DNA of 64,000 nucleotides from Phycisphaerae bacterium (GCA_018003015.1 JAGNEZ010000024.1:19491-83490); one strand, 5' to 3'; numbered from the stretch's first letter, positions 41,519 through 50,680 are shown. Translations and numbers: made by a program. The notes: generated by a model from the sequence alone, not told the origin.

Positions 41519-44014
41519 CTACTTGGTGATCAGGTGGTAGGTAAAGATCGCGGAGCCGGGCTTATCGTTCAGTGAAACCGGCAGGCCGCTCTTCATCAGT
41601 TCCTCACCGTTCAACCGGAGGGTTTCACTTGAATCGAAGTTGGCGATTTCGTAGGACGCCGCCGGATCCAGGCCGCGGAGTGGCAGCCGCACCGCCTGAT
41701 AAAGGCTCTCCCCGCGGCGGAAGACCTGAACCACGCCCTTGCCTAGCGCCGGCCGGTCGTACTGCCAAGCCATCCAGACGTCGGCGGCCAGCGAGTACGG
41801 CAGGAGCGGATAGAAGTCGCCATAGAAGCAGTCGTTGATCTGACGCCACTCGTCCATCGTGGTCTTGAGCAGTTGCCAATCGAGGTTCTTGAGCCCAGTG
41901 GCGTCGGGCCCGAAGGTATACTCGGCGACCATCTGGCTGCGGATCCAGTACTGGCCGTTCTGCATGTTGTAGAGGTAGCCGGACGTGCCGTGGTACGGCA
42001 GCCACAAGGACAGCCCGCAGGTATGGCACTGCTGGCCGTCGGGAGCGGCGTACCAATCACTGCGCAGCAGGGGCACGGCTCGCCGCAGCGTTTCCAGGTC
42101 GTTGCGCCGCCCGCCGGAGGCACACGAATCGATGAACATGCCCGGGTGGCGTCGAAGGAGCTGATCCCAATAGTCGAAGTAGCCTTCCACGTGGCGAATT
42201 TCGGTGATGCCCCGGCGATCTTCGCTGTCCGCGGCTCGCCAGTACGGCAAGGGGTCGATGTTGAAATCCTGGCGGTAGATGTCGATGCCCTGCTCGGTGA
42301 GGAGGTGATCGATGTGATCGACCAGCCACTTGCGGCAATCCGGATCACCGAGTTTGAGTAAACCGCCGTTGCGTCCGCCGTGAATCCACTCGGGATGCTG
42401 GTCGGCCAACCACGTGCCGGGATGAACGCGTTCGGGCTCGAACCAGAGGATCGACTTGGCTCCCAGGGAGTGGACGTAGTCGCTGATCTCGCGTAGGCCC
42501 TTGGGGAATCGGCCCTTATCGACTTCCCAGGTACCGGTTTTGGGCCAGCCCACGCCTTCACATGGATACCAGCCGGCGTCCTGCCACCAGGCGTCGAATC
42601 GGATACCGTGTTGGATGTGCTCGCGAAGGAAGGACAACTCCTGCTTCGCCTCGGTCATCAGGCCGGGATAGAAGTTACCTGTACAGATCGAGGCCATGGG
42701 CGGGACGAGCTTGCCGCCCGGCCGGGGCATGTTGTGATCAATCAGCCACTGCCGCCAGATGTTCTGCCCGCGCAGCCAGTCGCCGTCGTAGAACTGCGCG
42801 ACCACCAGAGGGCTTCGGACTTCCTCGCCGGGATGGAGCTTGAAGTGGGTGAGCTCCTGGCCGCCACGGACGTTCACATCCGGAGGTTGTGGGCCACTGA
42901 ACAGCATGTTCCACTGACCCGCCCAGCTGAGCACGATGATCGCGCCCTTGCCCGGCCAGCCGAGGTTGAAGTACGGCATGACGGACTGGGTCGGTCGCCC
43001 GCCGGTGTTGGCGATCCGCTTTTCCTCGCCCGGAGCCAGCGGTTCGGCACGTGGCGCGTAGCTGTCCACGGTATTCAGATCCCCAGTGTTGTAGCGCAGC
43101 GTGCAACCGCCGTCGACCGGGCCGCTGAACGAAGTATCGATGGCATTGATCGCTTCTATGATCGGCGTGTCGGCGGTCGCGGTGTTCTTGAAGTACAGCG
43201 TCCACTCGGTCGTCGGATAGTCCGTGTACTCGATTGCCACGCAGCGCACGCATAGTCCAGTCGCGGGATCCGTCCAGGTGGTGACGTACTCGATGCGGGT
43301 GTCGTCCAGCTTGCGGGATTGGCGTTCAATTCTCCAGGTCTTCGCCGCCTCAGCGAACGACCGGCCGCCGTAGGTGAACGAAAACGGAGGTTCAACGCCC
43401 GACTCCACGCCGCCAGCAGAGAACAAGGGCAGATCTCCGATGTGGATCTCCTTGCCGTCGACCAGGGTGACCACGGCGTCAGCCCAGTCGGCCTGATCGC
43501 TGTTGATGTTGTCGCCCGCGTCGCCCACCACGATGGTGATTTCCGAAGCCTCGCTCAGATCCGCCTTCAGGGCCCGAGGAGCCTGGCCGCGAGCGCATAC
43601 TTCGGATTTGCAGACCTCCTTGCCCCCGGCGAGCACCGAGAAAACCACGGTGCCGCCGGACCAGGTGCCGTTGGTATCGATACCGACCTGAGCAGCGAAG
43701 GACTTGGCAGGGCCAGGCAGGACAACTCGAATACGGCTATTGGCGTGACAATACAGGCCGTGCGTGAACTGCACCTCGCCGATGCGCAGGGGCTTGTCGC
43801 CGCGAGCATTTCGGTGCACGGGGCCGTAGTTGCGCTCAACGAAGAGACCTGGACCAGCCGGCGGGGTCGGCGCGGTGCCCATGAACTTCGCCTCTACCCA
43901 GGCATGGGTACGAGCCATCTCCTTTTGGGCGGGGCGGAGCCCCATGGCCGGTGCGATCACCATCATCACCGCCAGCGCGGCGAGATACAATGAACGGATC
44001 AGAGACAGGGTCAT
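41519..44014 (-). CDS. GH36-like alpha-galactosidase with NPCBM domain (paralogue 1)
   Basis: 831 residues from ATG 44014, GAGG eight bases upstream. A signal peptide (~1-27) is followed by an NPCBM carbohydrate-binding domain at ~60-200: FTHGLYCHANSRIRVVLPG, then QVGIDTNGTWSGGTVVFSVL and SDQADWADAVVTLVDG. An N-terminal sandwich (~210-400) is followed by a (beta/alpha)8 barrel: FDAWWQDAGWY, ILWFEPERVHPGTW, IYRQDFN (nucleophile Asp583) and DSCASGGRRND (acid/base Asp639). Residue roles are transferred from clan GH-D enzymes. Secreted, probably periplasmic or surface. Linkage is presumably alpha-galactoside or a related alpha-glycoside. It is one of three tandem copies and lies 10 bases after copy 2. 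Confidence 0.88.
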   Translation of the reverse strand: MTLSLIRSLYLAALAVMMVIAPAMGLRPAQKEMARTHAWVEAKFMGTAPTPPAGPGLFVERNYGPVHRNARGDKPLRIGEVQFTHGLYCHANSRIRVVLPGPAKSFAAQVGIDTNGTWSGGTVVFSVLAGGKEVCKSEVCARGQAPRALKADLSEASEITIVVGDAGDNINSDQADWADAVVTLVDGKEIHIGDLPLFSAGGVESGVEPPFSFTYGGRSFAEAAKTWRIERQSRKLDDTRIEYVTTWTDPATGLCVRCVAIEYTDYPTTEWTLYFKNTATADTPIIEAINAIDTSFSGPVDGGCTLRYNTGDLNTVDSYAPRAEPLAPGEEKRIANTGGRPTQSVMPYFNLGWPGKGAIIVLSWAGQWNMLFSGPQPPDVNVRGGQELTHFKLHPGEEVRSPLVVAQFYDGDWLRGQNIWRQWLIDHNMPRPGGKLVPPMASICTGNFYPGLMTEAKQELSFLREHIQHGIRFDAWWQDAGWYPCEGVGWPKTGTWEVDKGRFPKGLREISDYVHSLGAKSILWFEPERVHPGTWLADQHPEWIHGGRNGGLLKLGDPDCRKWLVDHIDHLLTEQGIDIYRQDFNIDPLPYWRAADSEDRRGITEIRHVEGYFDYWDQLLRRHPGMFIDSCASGGRRNDLETLRRAVPLLRSDWYAAPDGQQCHTCGLSLWLPYHGTSGYLYNMQNGQYWIRSQMVAEYTFGPDATGLKNLDWQLLKTTMDEWRQINDCFYGDFYPLLPYSLAADVWMAWQYDRPALGKGVVQVFRRGESLYQAVRLPLRGLDPAASYEIANFDSSETLRLNGEELMKSGLPVSLNDKPGSAIFTYHLITK

Positions 44015-44024
44015 CAACAAGTCC

Positions 44025-46070
44025 TCATTGTGCGACCTTGTAGACCAGAACGACGGCGCCGGGCCGTTCAGCGATGTCGACGGGCAGCCCGGCCTCCATC
44101 AGGTCGCGTCCTTTGAACACCGACGACTTGTCCGTGTCCAGATTCGTGAGCGCGTAGTCTTTCGCAGGGTCGAGCCCACCGAGCTTGAAGTCGGCGCCGC
44201 GGAACATGGATTCCTTCCGCCGGAAGACCTGGATCATGCCCTCGCCCTTCTCCGGCATATCGAACTGCCAGGCCATCCAGCTTCCGCTGTGGCGGTTACA
44301 CGAAGTCAGTGGGTAGAAATCGCCGTAGTAGTAGGCACTGATCGTGCGCCACTGGTCCAATAGCTTGCGGAGAGCGGCGTAGTCGATCTCCTTCACCCGC
44401 AGGTCGATACCGCATCCGAGGCCGGGGACGACATTGCTCCAGAAGGTGTACGGCTCGACCGGCGTGAATCCGCCGCCGTAGTAGCCGACGTTCTCGCAGG
44501 CCACGGTGCCTGTCCCGTGATAGGGAATCCAAAGCGACAGGCCGTAGGTCATGCTTTGCTGACTGTTCGGCACGAAGGGATGATCGCTCCGCCACAAGGG
44601 CACGGCTCGCCGAAGCGTCTCGAGGTCATTTCGCCGCCCGCCGCTGGCACAGGAGTCGATCAACATATCCGGATGGCGTTTTCGGAGTCCGTCCCAGTAG
44701 GCCAGGTATCCGGTCACATGCTTGATCTCGGTGATGCCCTGGCGATCAGGTGCGTCGTTACGCCGCCAGTAGCCGAGCGGATCGATGTTGAAATCCTGGC
44801 GGTACAGGTCGATTCCCTGGTTGGTGAGCAGTTTGTCGATGTGGTTGGTCAACCACTTGCAGGCATCGGGGTTGCCCAGGTTGAGTAGCTTCTGCTCGCC
44901 GTCCTTGCCGAGCAGCCACTCGGGGTGCTTCTCGTAGAGCCAGGTGCCGGGCGTGACCCGTTCCGGCTCGAACCACACCAGGATTTTCACGCCCTTGGTG
45001 TGGGCATGATCGCTGATCGCCCGGAGGCCCCGCGGGAAGCGCTTGAGGTCAACCTCCCACGTACCCACGTTGGGCCAGCCTGACTGGTTCACGTACCAGC
45101 CGGCGTCCATCCACCAGTAGTCGATCTTAAGGCCTTCCTCCAGGTAACGATTGATGAACATCACCTGTTTCTCTTCGTCGGCCTTGATCATCTCCTCGTA
45201 GGCCCGCGAGCTGCATCCGAAGAACAGCGGCGTCGGCAGTTTGCCGCCCGGCCGGGGCAGATTGTAGGCGATCATCCACTGGCGCCAGACATTCTGGGAA
45301 CGGATGTAGTCGCCGGTCCAGAACTGGAGGGCAATCAGCGGCGAACGGACCTCCTCGTCGGGCAGCAGCTTGAAGCGGGTGAGCTCCTGGCCGATGGTGA
45401 TGTGGAGGCTCTCACCGCCATCGCGGGCGAACTCGGCCGCCCACTGGCCCGGCCAGCCCACGGCAATGATCGTGCCTCGTCCCCCCTGCTGCACGTTGAA
45501 GTAGCACAGGTCGCTGTTGGTTGGACGCCCGCCGGCCGCGGAGATCCGCTTCTTAGCATTCGGCCCCAGCGGCGTTTCCAGAGGGCTGTAGTCCGACCCG
45601 TCGGCAGGCGAGCCCACCGCATGGTGCAGCAGGAACTCGTCCTTGCCCCGGCGTCCGTAGCCAGCATCAAGAGCCTTTATATTCTCGATAATCGGCGTAT
45701 CGACCGTGCCGGCATTCTTGAAGTAGAGCGTCCACTCGACGGTGGGGAAATCGTGGTACTCGACCGCCACGCATCGCACGACCAAGCCGGTCTTCGGTTC
45801 GGTCCAGGTCAGCATGTGCTGGCTTCGCCGCTCGTCGAGCTTGCGGCTCTCGCGGCTCAGGTTCCCGGCCGCGACGAGGTCCTTGAACGACTTCCCGTCG
45901 TAGCGGAACGAGAACGGCAATGGGCTCTGGGGTGTCTCGCCGAACCTGGCCGCCACCCACTGCCGGGCCTCTTTCAGTTCCTCGGTCGAGACGGTCACGC
46001 CGCAGGCAACGGGACAAGCCATGAGGGCGAGAGCCACTGCATACTTGAACGGGCCAGGCGAGGGGTGCAT
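44025..46070 (-). CDS. GH36-like alpha-galactosidase lacking NPCBM (paralogue 2)
   Basis: 681 residues from ATG 46070 (GGAG seven bases upstream). An earlier in-frame start (46130) would add 20 residues ahead of the signal peptide (MHPSPGPFKYAVALALMACPVACG). The catalytic architecture is that of its neighbours: LPFSFRYDGKSFKD, YWWMDAGWYVNQ, LVWFEPERVTPGTW, LYRQDFN (nucleophile Asp) and DSCASGGRRND (acid/base Asp). The ~150-residue NPCBM domain present in copies 1 and 3 is missing: the mature N-terminus (TEELKEARQWVAARFGE) joins directly to the sandwich domain. It is therefore either an ancestral form or a deletion derivative, probably with different target binding. Confidence 0.88.
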   Translation of the reverse strand: MHPSPGPFKYAVALALMACPVACGVTVSTEELKEARQWVAARFGETPQSPLPFSFRYDGKSFKDLVAAGNLSRESRKLDERRSQHMLTWTEPKTGLVVRCVAVEYHDFPTVEWTLYFKNAGTVDTPIIENIKALDAGYGRRGKDEFLLHHAVGSPADGSDYSPLETPLGPNAKKRISAAGGRPTNSDLCYFNVQQGGRGTIIAVGWPGQWAAEFARDGGESLHITIGQELTRFKLLPDEEVRSPLIALQFWTGDYIRSQNVWRQWMIAYNLPRPGGKLPTPLFFGCSSRAYEEMIKADEEKQVMFINRYLEEGLKIDYWWMDAGWYVNQSGWPNVGTWEVDLKRFPRGLRAISDHAHTKGVKILVWFEPERVTPGTWLYEKHPEWLLGKDGEQKLLNLGNPDACKWLTNHIDKLLTNQGIDLYRQDFNIDPLGYWRRNDAPDRQGITEIKHVTGYLAYWDGLRKRHPDMLIDSCASGGRRNDLETLRRAVPLWRSDHPFVPNSQQSMTYGLSLWIPYHGTGTVACENVGYYGGGFTPVEPYTFWSNVVPGLGCGIDLRVKEIDYAALRKLLDQWRTISAYYYGDFYPLTSCNRHSGSWMAWQFDMPEKGEGMIQVFRRKESMFRGADFKLGGLDPAKDYALTNLDTDKSSVFKGRDLMEAGLPVDIAERPGAVVLVYKVAQ

Positions 46071-46130
46071 CCATCTGCTCCTATCGCAAAAGTGAGACCA
46101 GACAGCGAGGCGACCGGCGGAGCCGATCAC

Positions 46131-48614
46131 TCAGGGCACGACTCTGTACGAATACAGACCCGCACCGGGACGCGTGGTGATCTCGGTGGGCAGGCCTTGG
46201 CCCATGAGATCTTCTCCCGAGGCGACGATTTCCTTGTCCGTGTCCAGATTGGTCACCGCGTACTTCTTCTCCGGATTGAGTCCGTGCATCTTCAGATCCG
46301 CGGCCCGATAGGCGCTTCCCGCTCGACGGAAGACCTGCACGAATCCGTCGCCTTCCTCCGGGCGATTGAACTGCCAGCCGATCCAGTCGTCGTCGGTCAG
46401 ACTGTAAGGGGTCAGCGGATAGTAGTCACCGAAGAAACACGGTCCAATCTTGCGCCATTGGCCGAGCAGCTGGCGAGCGCTCTCGTAGTTGAGGTCTTTG
46501 CGGCGCATGTCGAAGCAGGCGGTGAAGTGGGGGCACATGACGCTGCGAAGCCCATAGGCGTCCATCGCCCCGGTGCCGGTGCCGAAGTACGGGAACCACA
46601 AGGACAGGGCATAGGTATGCCCCTGGTTGCCGACCGGCTCGATGATGTAGTCGCTGCGGAGCAGTGGAACCGCGCGGCGCAGCGTTTCCAGGTCATTCCG
46701 TCGCCCCCCGCTGGCACAGGAGTCGATCAGCATGTTAGGATGCTTCGCGAGCAAGCCGTCCCAGTAGGCGAAGTACCCCTCGACGTAGCGGATCTCGGTG
46801 ATGCCCTGGCGGCCCTCGGTGTCCGCGGCTCGCCAATAGGGCAACGGGTCGATGTTGTAGTCCTGACGGTAGAGATCGATGCCCTGGTCATCGATGAGCT
46901 TGTTGACGTGATCGGTGACCCATTTCACTGCTTGGGGGTTGCCCATATTGAGCAGCTTGACCTCGCCATCCTTGCCCAGAAGCCACTCCGGATGCTTGTC
47001 GTACAGCCAGGTGCCGGGCGTCACCCGTTCCGGCTCGAACCAGACGATGATGCGAACGTCTTTGGCGTGGGCGTGATCGCTGACCTCGCGCAGGCCTTTG
47101 GGGAACCGGTTGGTGTCGACTTCCCAGGTGCCGGTGTTCCACCATCCGCTCTTGTTCCAGTACCAGCCCGCGTCCATCCACCAGTAGTCGAGCTTGAGGC
47201 CTTCCTCGAGATAGCGATCCACGAAGAAGATCTGGCTCTTGGTGTCGGCATTGATCATTTCGCCGAACTGGTGTGAGCTGCATGCGGCCAACTGCTGCGG
47301 CGGCAGTTTCCCGCCCGGGCGGGGCATGCTGTGGGCGAGCATCCACTTGCGCCAGACGTTCTGAGCCCGGAGCCAGTCGCCCTTGTAGAACTGCACGACG
47401 GCCATCGGGCCGCGCACTTGTTCATCGGCATGCAGCCTGAAGTGAGTGAGTTCCTGCCCGCCGCTCACGCGGAGGCCGCTGGTCTCGCCGCGCGAGAAGG
47501 TCGTCGCCCACTGACCGGCCCAGCTCAATACGACAACCGCCCCGTCGCCCGGCCAGGTGACATTGAAGTACGGGAACGCTGCCTGGGTCGGCCGTCCGCC
47601 GCTGTTGGCGATTCGCTTCTCGCTCTTGGCCGCCAGCACGTCGACGTGCGGCTGGAAGCTGTCCTTCGTGCACAGGTCGCCGGTGTGAGACCGGAGCACG
47701 AACTCACCCTGAGCCGGGCCGCCGAAGACCGTGTCAATCGCCTGGATCTTCTCGATGATCGGCGTATCGGCGTTGCCGGTATTCTTGAAGGTGATCGTCC
47801 ACTCGATGGTCGGGAAATCGCCGTACTCGACGCCGATGCACTTCACCACCAGGGCGGTTTTGGGATCGGTCCAGGTCAGGGCATGCTCGATCCGCCGTTC
47901 ATCCAGCCTCTTCTTCTCGCGTTTGACCTCCCAGCCGGCCAGGAACTCCGACGACGGGCGGGCATCATAGACGAATGAAAACGGAGGTTCGGTGGTGTAC
48001 GGCGGCCGGGACCCATCGAGAATCGGCAGCTCGCCCAGCCAGAGGCTCTGGCCGTCGGCCAAGACGACACGTGCGTCTGCCCAGTCGGCCTGGTCGCAGG
48101 CAATGCCGTCGCCGCCATCCAAAACCTCCAAAACAAACTCTGAAGTTCCTTTAAGATCTACGCGCACGGCAACGCCGGGCATCCCTTCGCGCAGCACCGG
48201 CGAGCGATAGGCCTCATCTCCGGCCACGCTCACCGAAAACGCCACGCTGCCCCGTCCGCCGGTCGTCTGCTCGTTGCTGTCCACGCCGACGATGGCTGTG
48301 AAGGTCTTGCCGGGTCCCGGCAGGCGAACGACGACCTTGCTGACGGCGTGACAGTAGAGGCCGCGGCTGTAAGTCTTGTCCGCGAGCTTCATCGGACGAC
48401 CGGCCCGGGCGTTCAGCTGGACGGGATCGTTGTTGGCCAGCACGCGCAATCCGGCCTTCGGCTCCTCGGTCTGGACCATTCCCTCGAACTTGGCGGAGAC
48501 CCATCGTTTTGCCTCCGCCATTTCCCCGGGCGTCACGAAGACTCCCCGGGCCGCGGTAACGGCCGACAAAGCGAACACCAGCCCCCAACCCATCATGCGA
48601 CGCGCCTGCGGCAT
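46131..48614 (-). CDS. GH36-like alpha-galactosidase with NPCBM domain (paralogue 3)
   Basis: 827 residues; AGGAG eight bases before ATG 48614. A signal peptide (~1-25) and an NPCBM domain (~65-205: YSRGLYCHAVSKVVVRLPG, AIVGVDSNEQTTGGRGSVAF, CDQADWADARVVLADG) are followed by the GH36-type catalytic region. That region includes YWWMDAGWYWNKSGW, VWFEPERVTPGTWLYDK, LYRQDYN (nucleophile Asp) and DSCASGGRRND (acid/base Asp). It is the first enzyme gene after the regulator (22 bases away). It shares long identical blocks with the other two copies (for example PRPGGKL, LETLRRAVPL, GQELTHF), so the three arose by duplication. The C-terminal beta domain ends PGAGLYSYRVVP. Confidence 0.88.
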   Translation of the reverse strand: MPQARRMMGWGLVFALSAVTAARGVFVTPGEMAEAKRWVSAKFEGMVQTEEPKAGLRVLANNDPVQLNARAGRPMKLADKTYSRGLYCHAVSKVVVRLPGPGKTFTAIVGVDSNEQTTGGRGSVAFSVSVAGDEAYRSPVLREGMPGVAVRVDLKGTSEFVLEVLDGGDGIACDQADWADARVVLADGQSLWLGELPILDGSRPPYTTEPPFSFVYDARPSSEFLAGWEVKREKKRLDERRIEHALTWTDPKTALVVKCIGVEYGDFPTIEWTITFKNTGNADTPIIEKIQAIDTVFGGPAQGEFVLRSHTGDLCTKDSFQPHVDVLAAKSEKRIANSGGRPTQAAFPYFNVTWPGDGAVVVLSWAGQWATTFSRGETSGLRVSGGQELTHFRLHADEQVRGPMAVVQFYKGDWLRAQNVWRKWMLAHSMPRPGGKLPPQQLAACSSHQFGEMINADTKSQIFFVDRYLEEGLKLDYWWMDAGWYWNKSGWWNTGTWEVDTNRFPKGLREVSDHAHAKDVRIIVWFEPERVTPGTWLYDKHPEWLLGKDGEVKLLNMGNPQAVKWVTDHVNKLIDDQGIDLYRQDYNIDPLPYWRAADTEGRQGITEIRYVEGYFAYWDGLLAKHPNMLIDSCASGGRRNDLETLRRAVPLLRSDYIIEPVGNQGHTYALSLWFPYFGTGTGAMDAYGLRSVMCPHFTACFDMRRKDLNYESARQLLGQWRKIGPCFFGDYYPLTPYSLTDDDWIGWQFNRPEEGDGFVQVFRRAGSAYRAADLKMHGLNPEKKYAVTNLDTDKEIVASGEDLMGQGLPTEITTRPGAGLYSYRVVP

Positions 48615-48636
48615 ACAGTATTCTCCTGTGGTTGTG

Positions 48637-49395
48637 TCAACTGTCCTGCGACTCCGAGGGTGGCTCGCGCTTTTCCGGCGACGAATCCTCGGCGGAGTCC
48701 GCCTCCAATCGCGTGATCAACAAGTCCATGTGGGCGTGGACCGCCCGTTCGGCCGCCCCAGGAGAGCGGTCGCGTATCGCTCTCACGATGGCCCGGTGGA
48801 TCTCGGCACCCTGAGGATCGCTCATTGCGGCCGGCTGAGTGCGTCTCATTCCCGCCATGCTGAACTCGTGGAGCAGTTCCAGCAGGTTGCGCATCAGAGG
48901 ATTGCCGCCGATCTCCACCAGCATGCAGTGAAACCGGAAGTCGGCTTCCATGGCCTGCGGGCTCCGCCGGGCCACCACGCCGAGCGCTTCTTCAAGTGCC
49001 TGACCCAGGGCCGTGACTTGTTCCGGCTCGGCAACCATCGCCGCCTTTCGCGCCGCGTAGCCCTCCAGGACGCGTCGAAACTCGACGAACTGCATCAACT
49101 CCCTGGGACCGATGGCCATGGAGCTGCCGACCAGCTTCACGCAGCTGGACAGCCACTCGCGCTGGGCGACGAACGTGCCGCTCCCGTGCCGAACAGTCAG
49201 CAGTCCGACCGCCGCAAGCCGGTTGACCGCCTCGCGCAGCACCGGCCGGCTCACCTGCCAGCGTTTCATCAGTTCCAATTCGCTCGGGAGGCGATCGCCA
49301 GCCGAGTATCCTCCCTCCACGATCAGGGAGCGGAGCCGTCCGGCCACCGCCGACACGAGCGGAACTCGGTCCAAGGGACGATGTCTGGTTTTCAT
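48637..49395 (-). CDS. FadR-subfamily GntR transcriptional regulator
   Basis: 252 residues from ATG 49395 (AGGA nine bases upstream); a GTG/ATG further up is possible. The N-terminal winged helix-turn-helix (~10-75) includes LPSELELMKRWQVSRPVLREAVNRL and GLLTVRHGSGTFV. A C-terminal all-helical FCD ligand-binding domain (~95-225) carries the metal-ligand pattern of the family (MEADFRFHCMLVEIGGNPL, EIHRAIVRAIRDR, HAHMDLLI). FCD regulators usually bind sugar acids or other carboxylates. It heads the twelve-gene cluster, and a 21-bp palindrome overlaps its own promoter, so autorepression relieved by a pathway intermediate is the likely mode. Confidence 0.9.
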   Translation of the reverse strand: MKTRHRPLDRVPLVSAVAGRLRSLIVEGGYSAGDRLPSELELMKRWQVSRPVLREAVNRLAAVGLLTVRHGSGTFVAQREWLSSCVKLVGSSMAIGPRELMQFVEFRRVLEGYAARKAAMVAEPEQVTALGQALEEALGVVARRSPQAMEADFRFHCMLVEIGGNPLMRNLLELLHEFSMAGMRRTQPAAMSDPQGAEIHRAIVRAIRDRSPGAAERAVHAHMDLLITRLEADSAEDSSPEKREPPSESQDS

Positions 49396-49427
49396 GAACC
49401 CGAATCCTTGCACGCCACCCACTGGGG

Positions 49428-49456
49428 AGTATAATAATTCATAAGACGTCTGACAT
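49428..49456 (-). promoter_or_regulatory. Promoter of the GntR/GH36 cluster
   Basis: On the minus strand, ATGTCA (-35, 49451-49456) and TATACT (-10, 49428-49433) are 17 bases apart. They match consensus at 4 and 5 of 6 positions. The transcript would start ~25 bases before the regulator ATG. The -35 lies within the palindrome at 49441-49461, so a bound repressor would block RNA polymerase. No other comparable promoter was seen down to the end of the cluster. Confidence 0.6.
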
Positions 49457-49461
49457 CTTAT
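49441..49461. promoter_or_regulatory. 21-bp palindromic operator, probable GntR binding site
   Basis: ATAAGACGTC and GACATCTTAT flank a single T. The arms match at 9 of 10 paired positions. The core GTC-T-GAC resembles FadR/GntR-family operators (short GTC/GAC half-sites around a central base). It covers the -35 hexamer and part of the spacer of the cluster promoter, the expected position for repression. Confidence 0.65.
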
Positions 49462-49663
49462 GTTAACGTACCCCGACCGTCAAGGGTCGTCCGAGCCGCG
49501 ATGCGGACAAGGGAGCATTGTACTACCTTAAGATTATGGGATACAACACGCTACGATAGCGATTCCCGGCACGATCTCGCGGTGGTTTCCGTCGTCTGGA
49601 CGTCACCCGAGGTGCCTGGCTCTGGACCTGAGAAACGACGGCTGGAGAAAGCGACAGAACCTG

Positions 49664-50680
49664 ATGTTTCAAGTATTGATCACCGACTATCTGGCTCCTC
49701 CGCCGACGATTGAGCAGCGGCTGTTGTCGGGTTTGGCCCAGGTGGAGTGCCTCGAAGCCAAAGCGGCCAAGGAGTTGGCCGGTCGAGCGGACGATGCTGA
49801 CGCCCTGATCGTCTTCCATGAAGTCACCCTGCCGCGGGCGATCATCGAGAGGCTTACGCGTTGCCGGGTGATCGTCCGCTGCGGCACGGGATACGATCAG
49901 ATCGACCTGTCCGCCGCGGCGGAGCGGGGCGTTCCGGTCTGCAACGTGCCGGACTACGGTGTCGATGAGGTTGCGGATCACGCGATTGCCCTGATGCTGG
50001 CATGCAATCGGAGGCTTCTGCAAGCCGAGCGTGGGCTTCGTCAGACGCTTGCTCCGTGGAACTACCATGCGGTACAGACCATTTTCCGGCTCTCGGGGGC
50101 GACACTGGGCATCATCGGACTGGGGCGAATTGGGACGGCCACGGCGATGCGGGCCAAGGGGCTCAAGATGCGGGTGGTGGCCTGCGATCCGTACCTCCGT
50201 TCGGGCCTGGACAAGGCGGTTGGGGTGACGCTGGTGGACCTCAACACCCTGCTGGCCGAGAGTGACGTGATCTCGCTTCATGTGCCGCTGACCGACGAGA
50301 CCCGGAACATGATCGATGGCGTAGCTCTCGGCAAGATGAAGCCGCACGCCATTCTGCTGAACACGTCCCGAGGGGCGGTCGTGGACACCGCTGCCCTAGC
50401 CGCCGTGTTGGAGAAGGGGCGCATCGGGGGTGCGGGCATCGATGTGCTCCCCACCGAGCCTCCCGACGGGAGTGAGCCGCTGGTCAAGATGTGGCGGCAG
50501 GCCTGCGAACGGCCGGTCAATCTGGTGCTGACGCCTCACACCGCGTTCTACTCCGAGGCGGGTTTGGTCGAGATGCGTGAGAAGGCCGCCCAGGAGGTAG
50601 CCCGGGTTCTCTCCGGCGAAGCCCCGAGAAACTGCGTGAACGAGCATCTGCTGAAGGCGGGGGTGGTTGTCGGACGCTGA
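49664..50680 (+). CDS. D-isomer-specific 2-hydroxyacid dehydrogenase (CtBP/phosphoglycerate-dehydrogenase-like)
   Basis: 338 residues. NAD-binding domain GIIGLGRIGTATAMRAKG (~148-165) with an acidic residue at the end of the second strand (VVACDPYL). Catalytic residues are the Arg in LLNTSRGAVVD, the Glu in GIDVLPTEPP and the His in VLTPHTAFYS. The substrate domain (GTGYDQIDLSAA) is intact. It reduces or oxidises 2-keto/2-hydroxy acids in the cytosol. Divergently transcribed from the GntR cluster, about 200 bases from the operator, it may be co-regulated and could handle a keto-acid product of that pathway, but this is inference. The start ATG lacks a strong ribosome site. Confidence 0.88.
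   Translation: MFQVLITDYLAPPPTIEQRLLSGLAQVECLEAKAAKELAGRADDADALIVFHEVTLPRAIIERLTRCRVIVRCGTGYDQIDLSAAAERGVPVCNVPDYGVDEVADHAIALMLACNRRLLQAERGLRQTLAPWNYHAVQTIFRLSGATLGIIGLGRIGTATAMRAKGLKMRVVACDPYLRSGLDKAVGVTLVDLNTLLAESDVISLHVPLTDETRNMIDGVALGKMKPHAILLNTSRGAVVDTAALAAVLEKGRIGGAGIDVLPTEPPDGSEPLVKMWRQACERPVNLVLTPHTAFYSEAGLVEMREKAAQEVARVLSGEAPRNCVNEHLLKAGVVVGR

Noticed and set aside
45402..47276. 624-codon plus-strand frame across two GH36-like genes
   Set aside because: Spans the junction of two genes with intact catalytic motifs and has no recognisable domain.
49518..49547. Promoter for the divergent hydroxyacid dehydrogenase (TTGTAC-18-TACAAC)
   Set aside because: Both hexamers match poorly and the spacing is 18; too weak to list as a feature.
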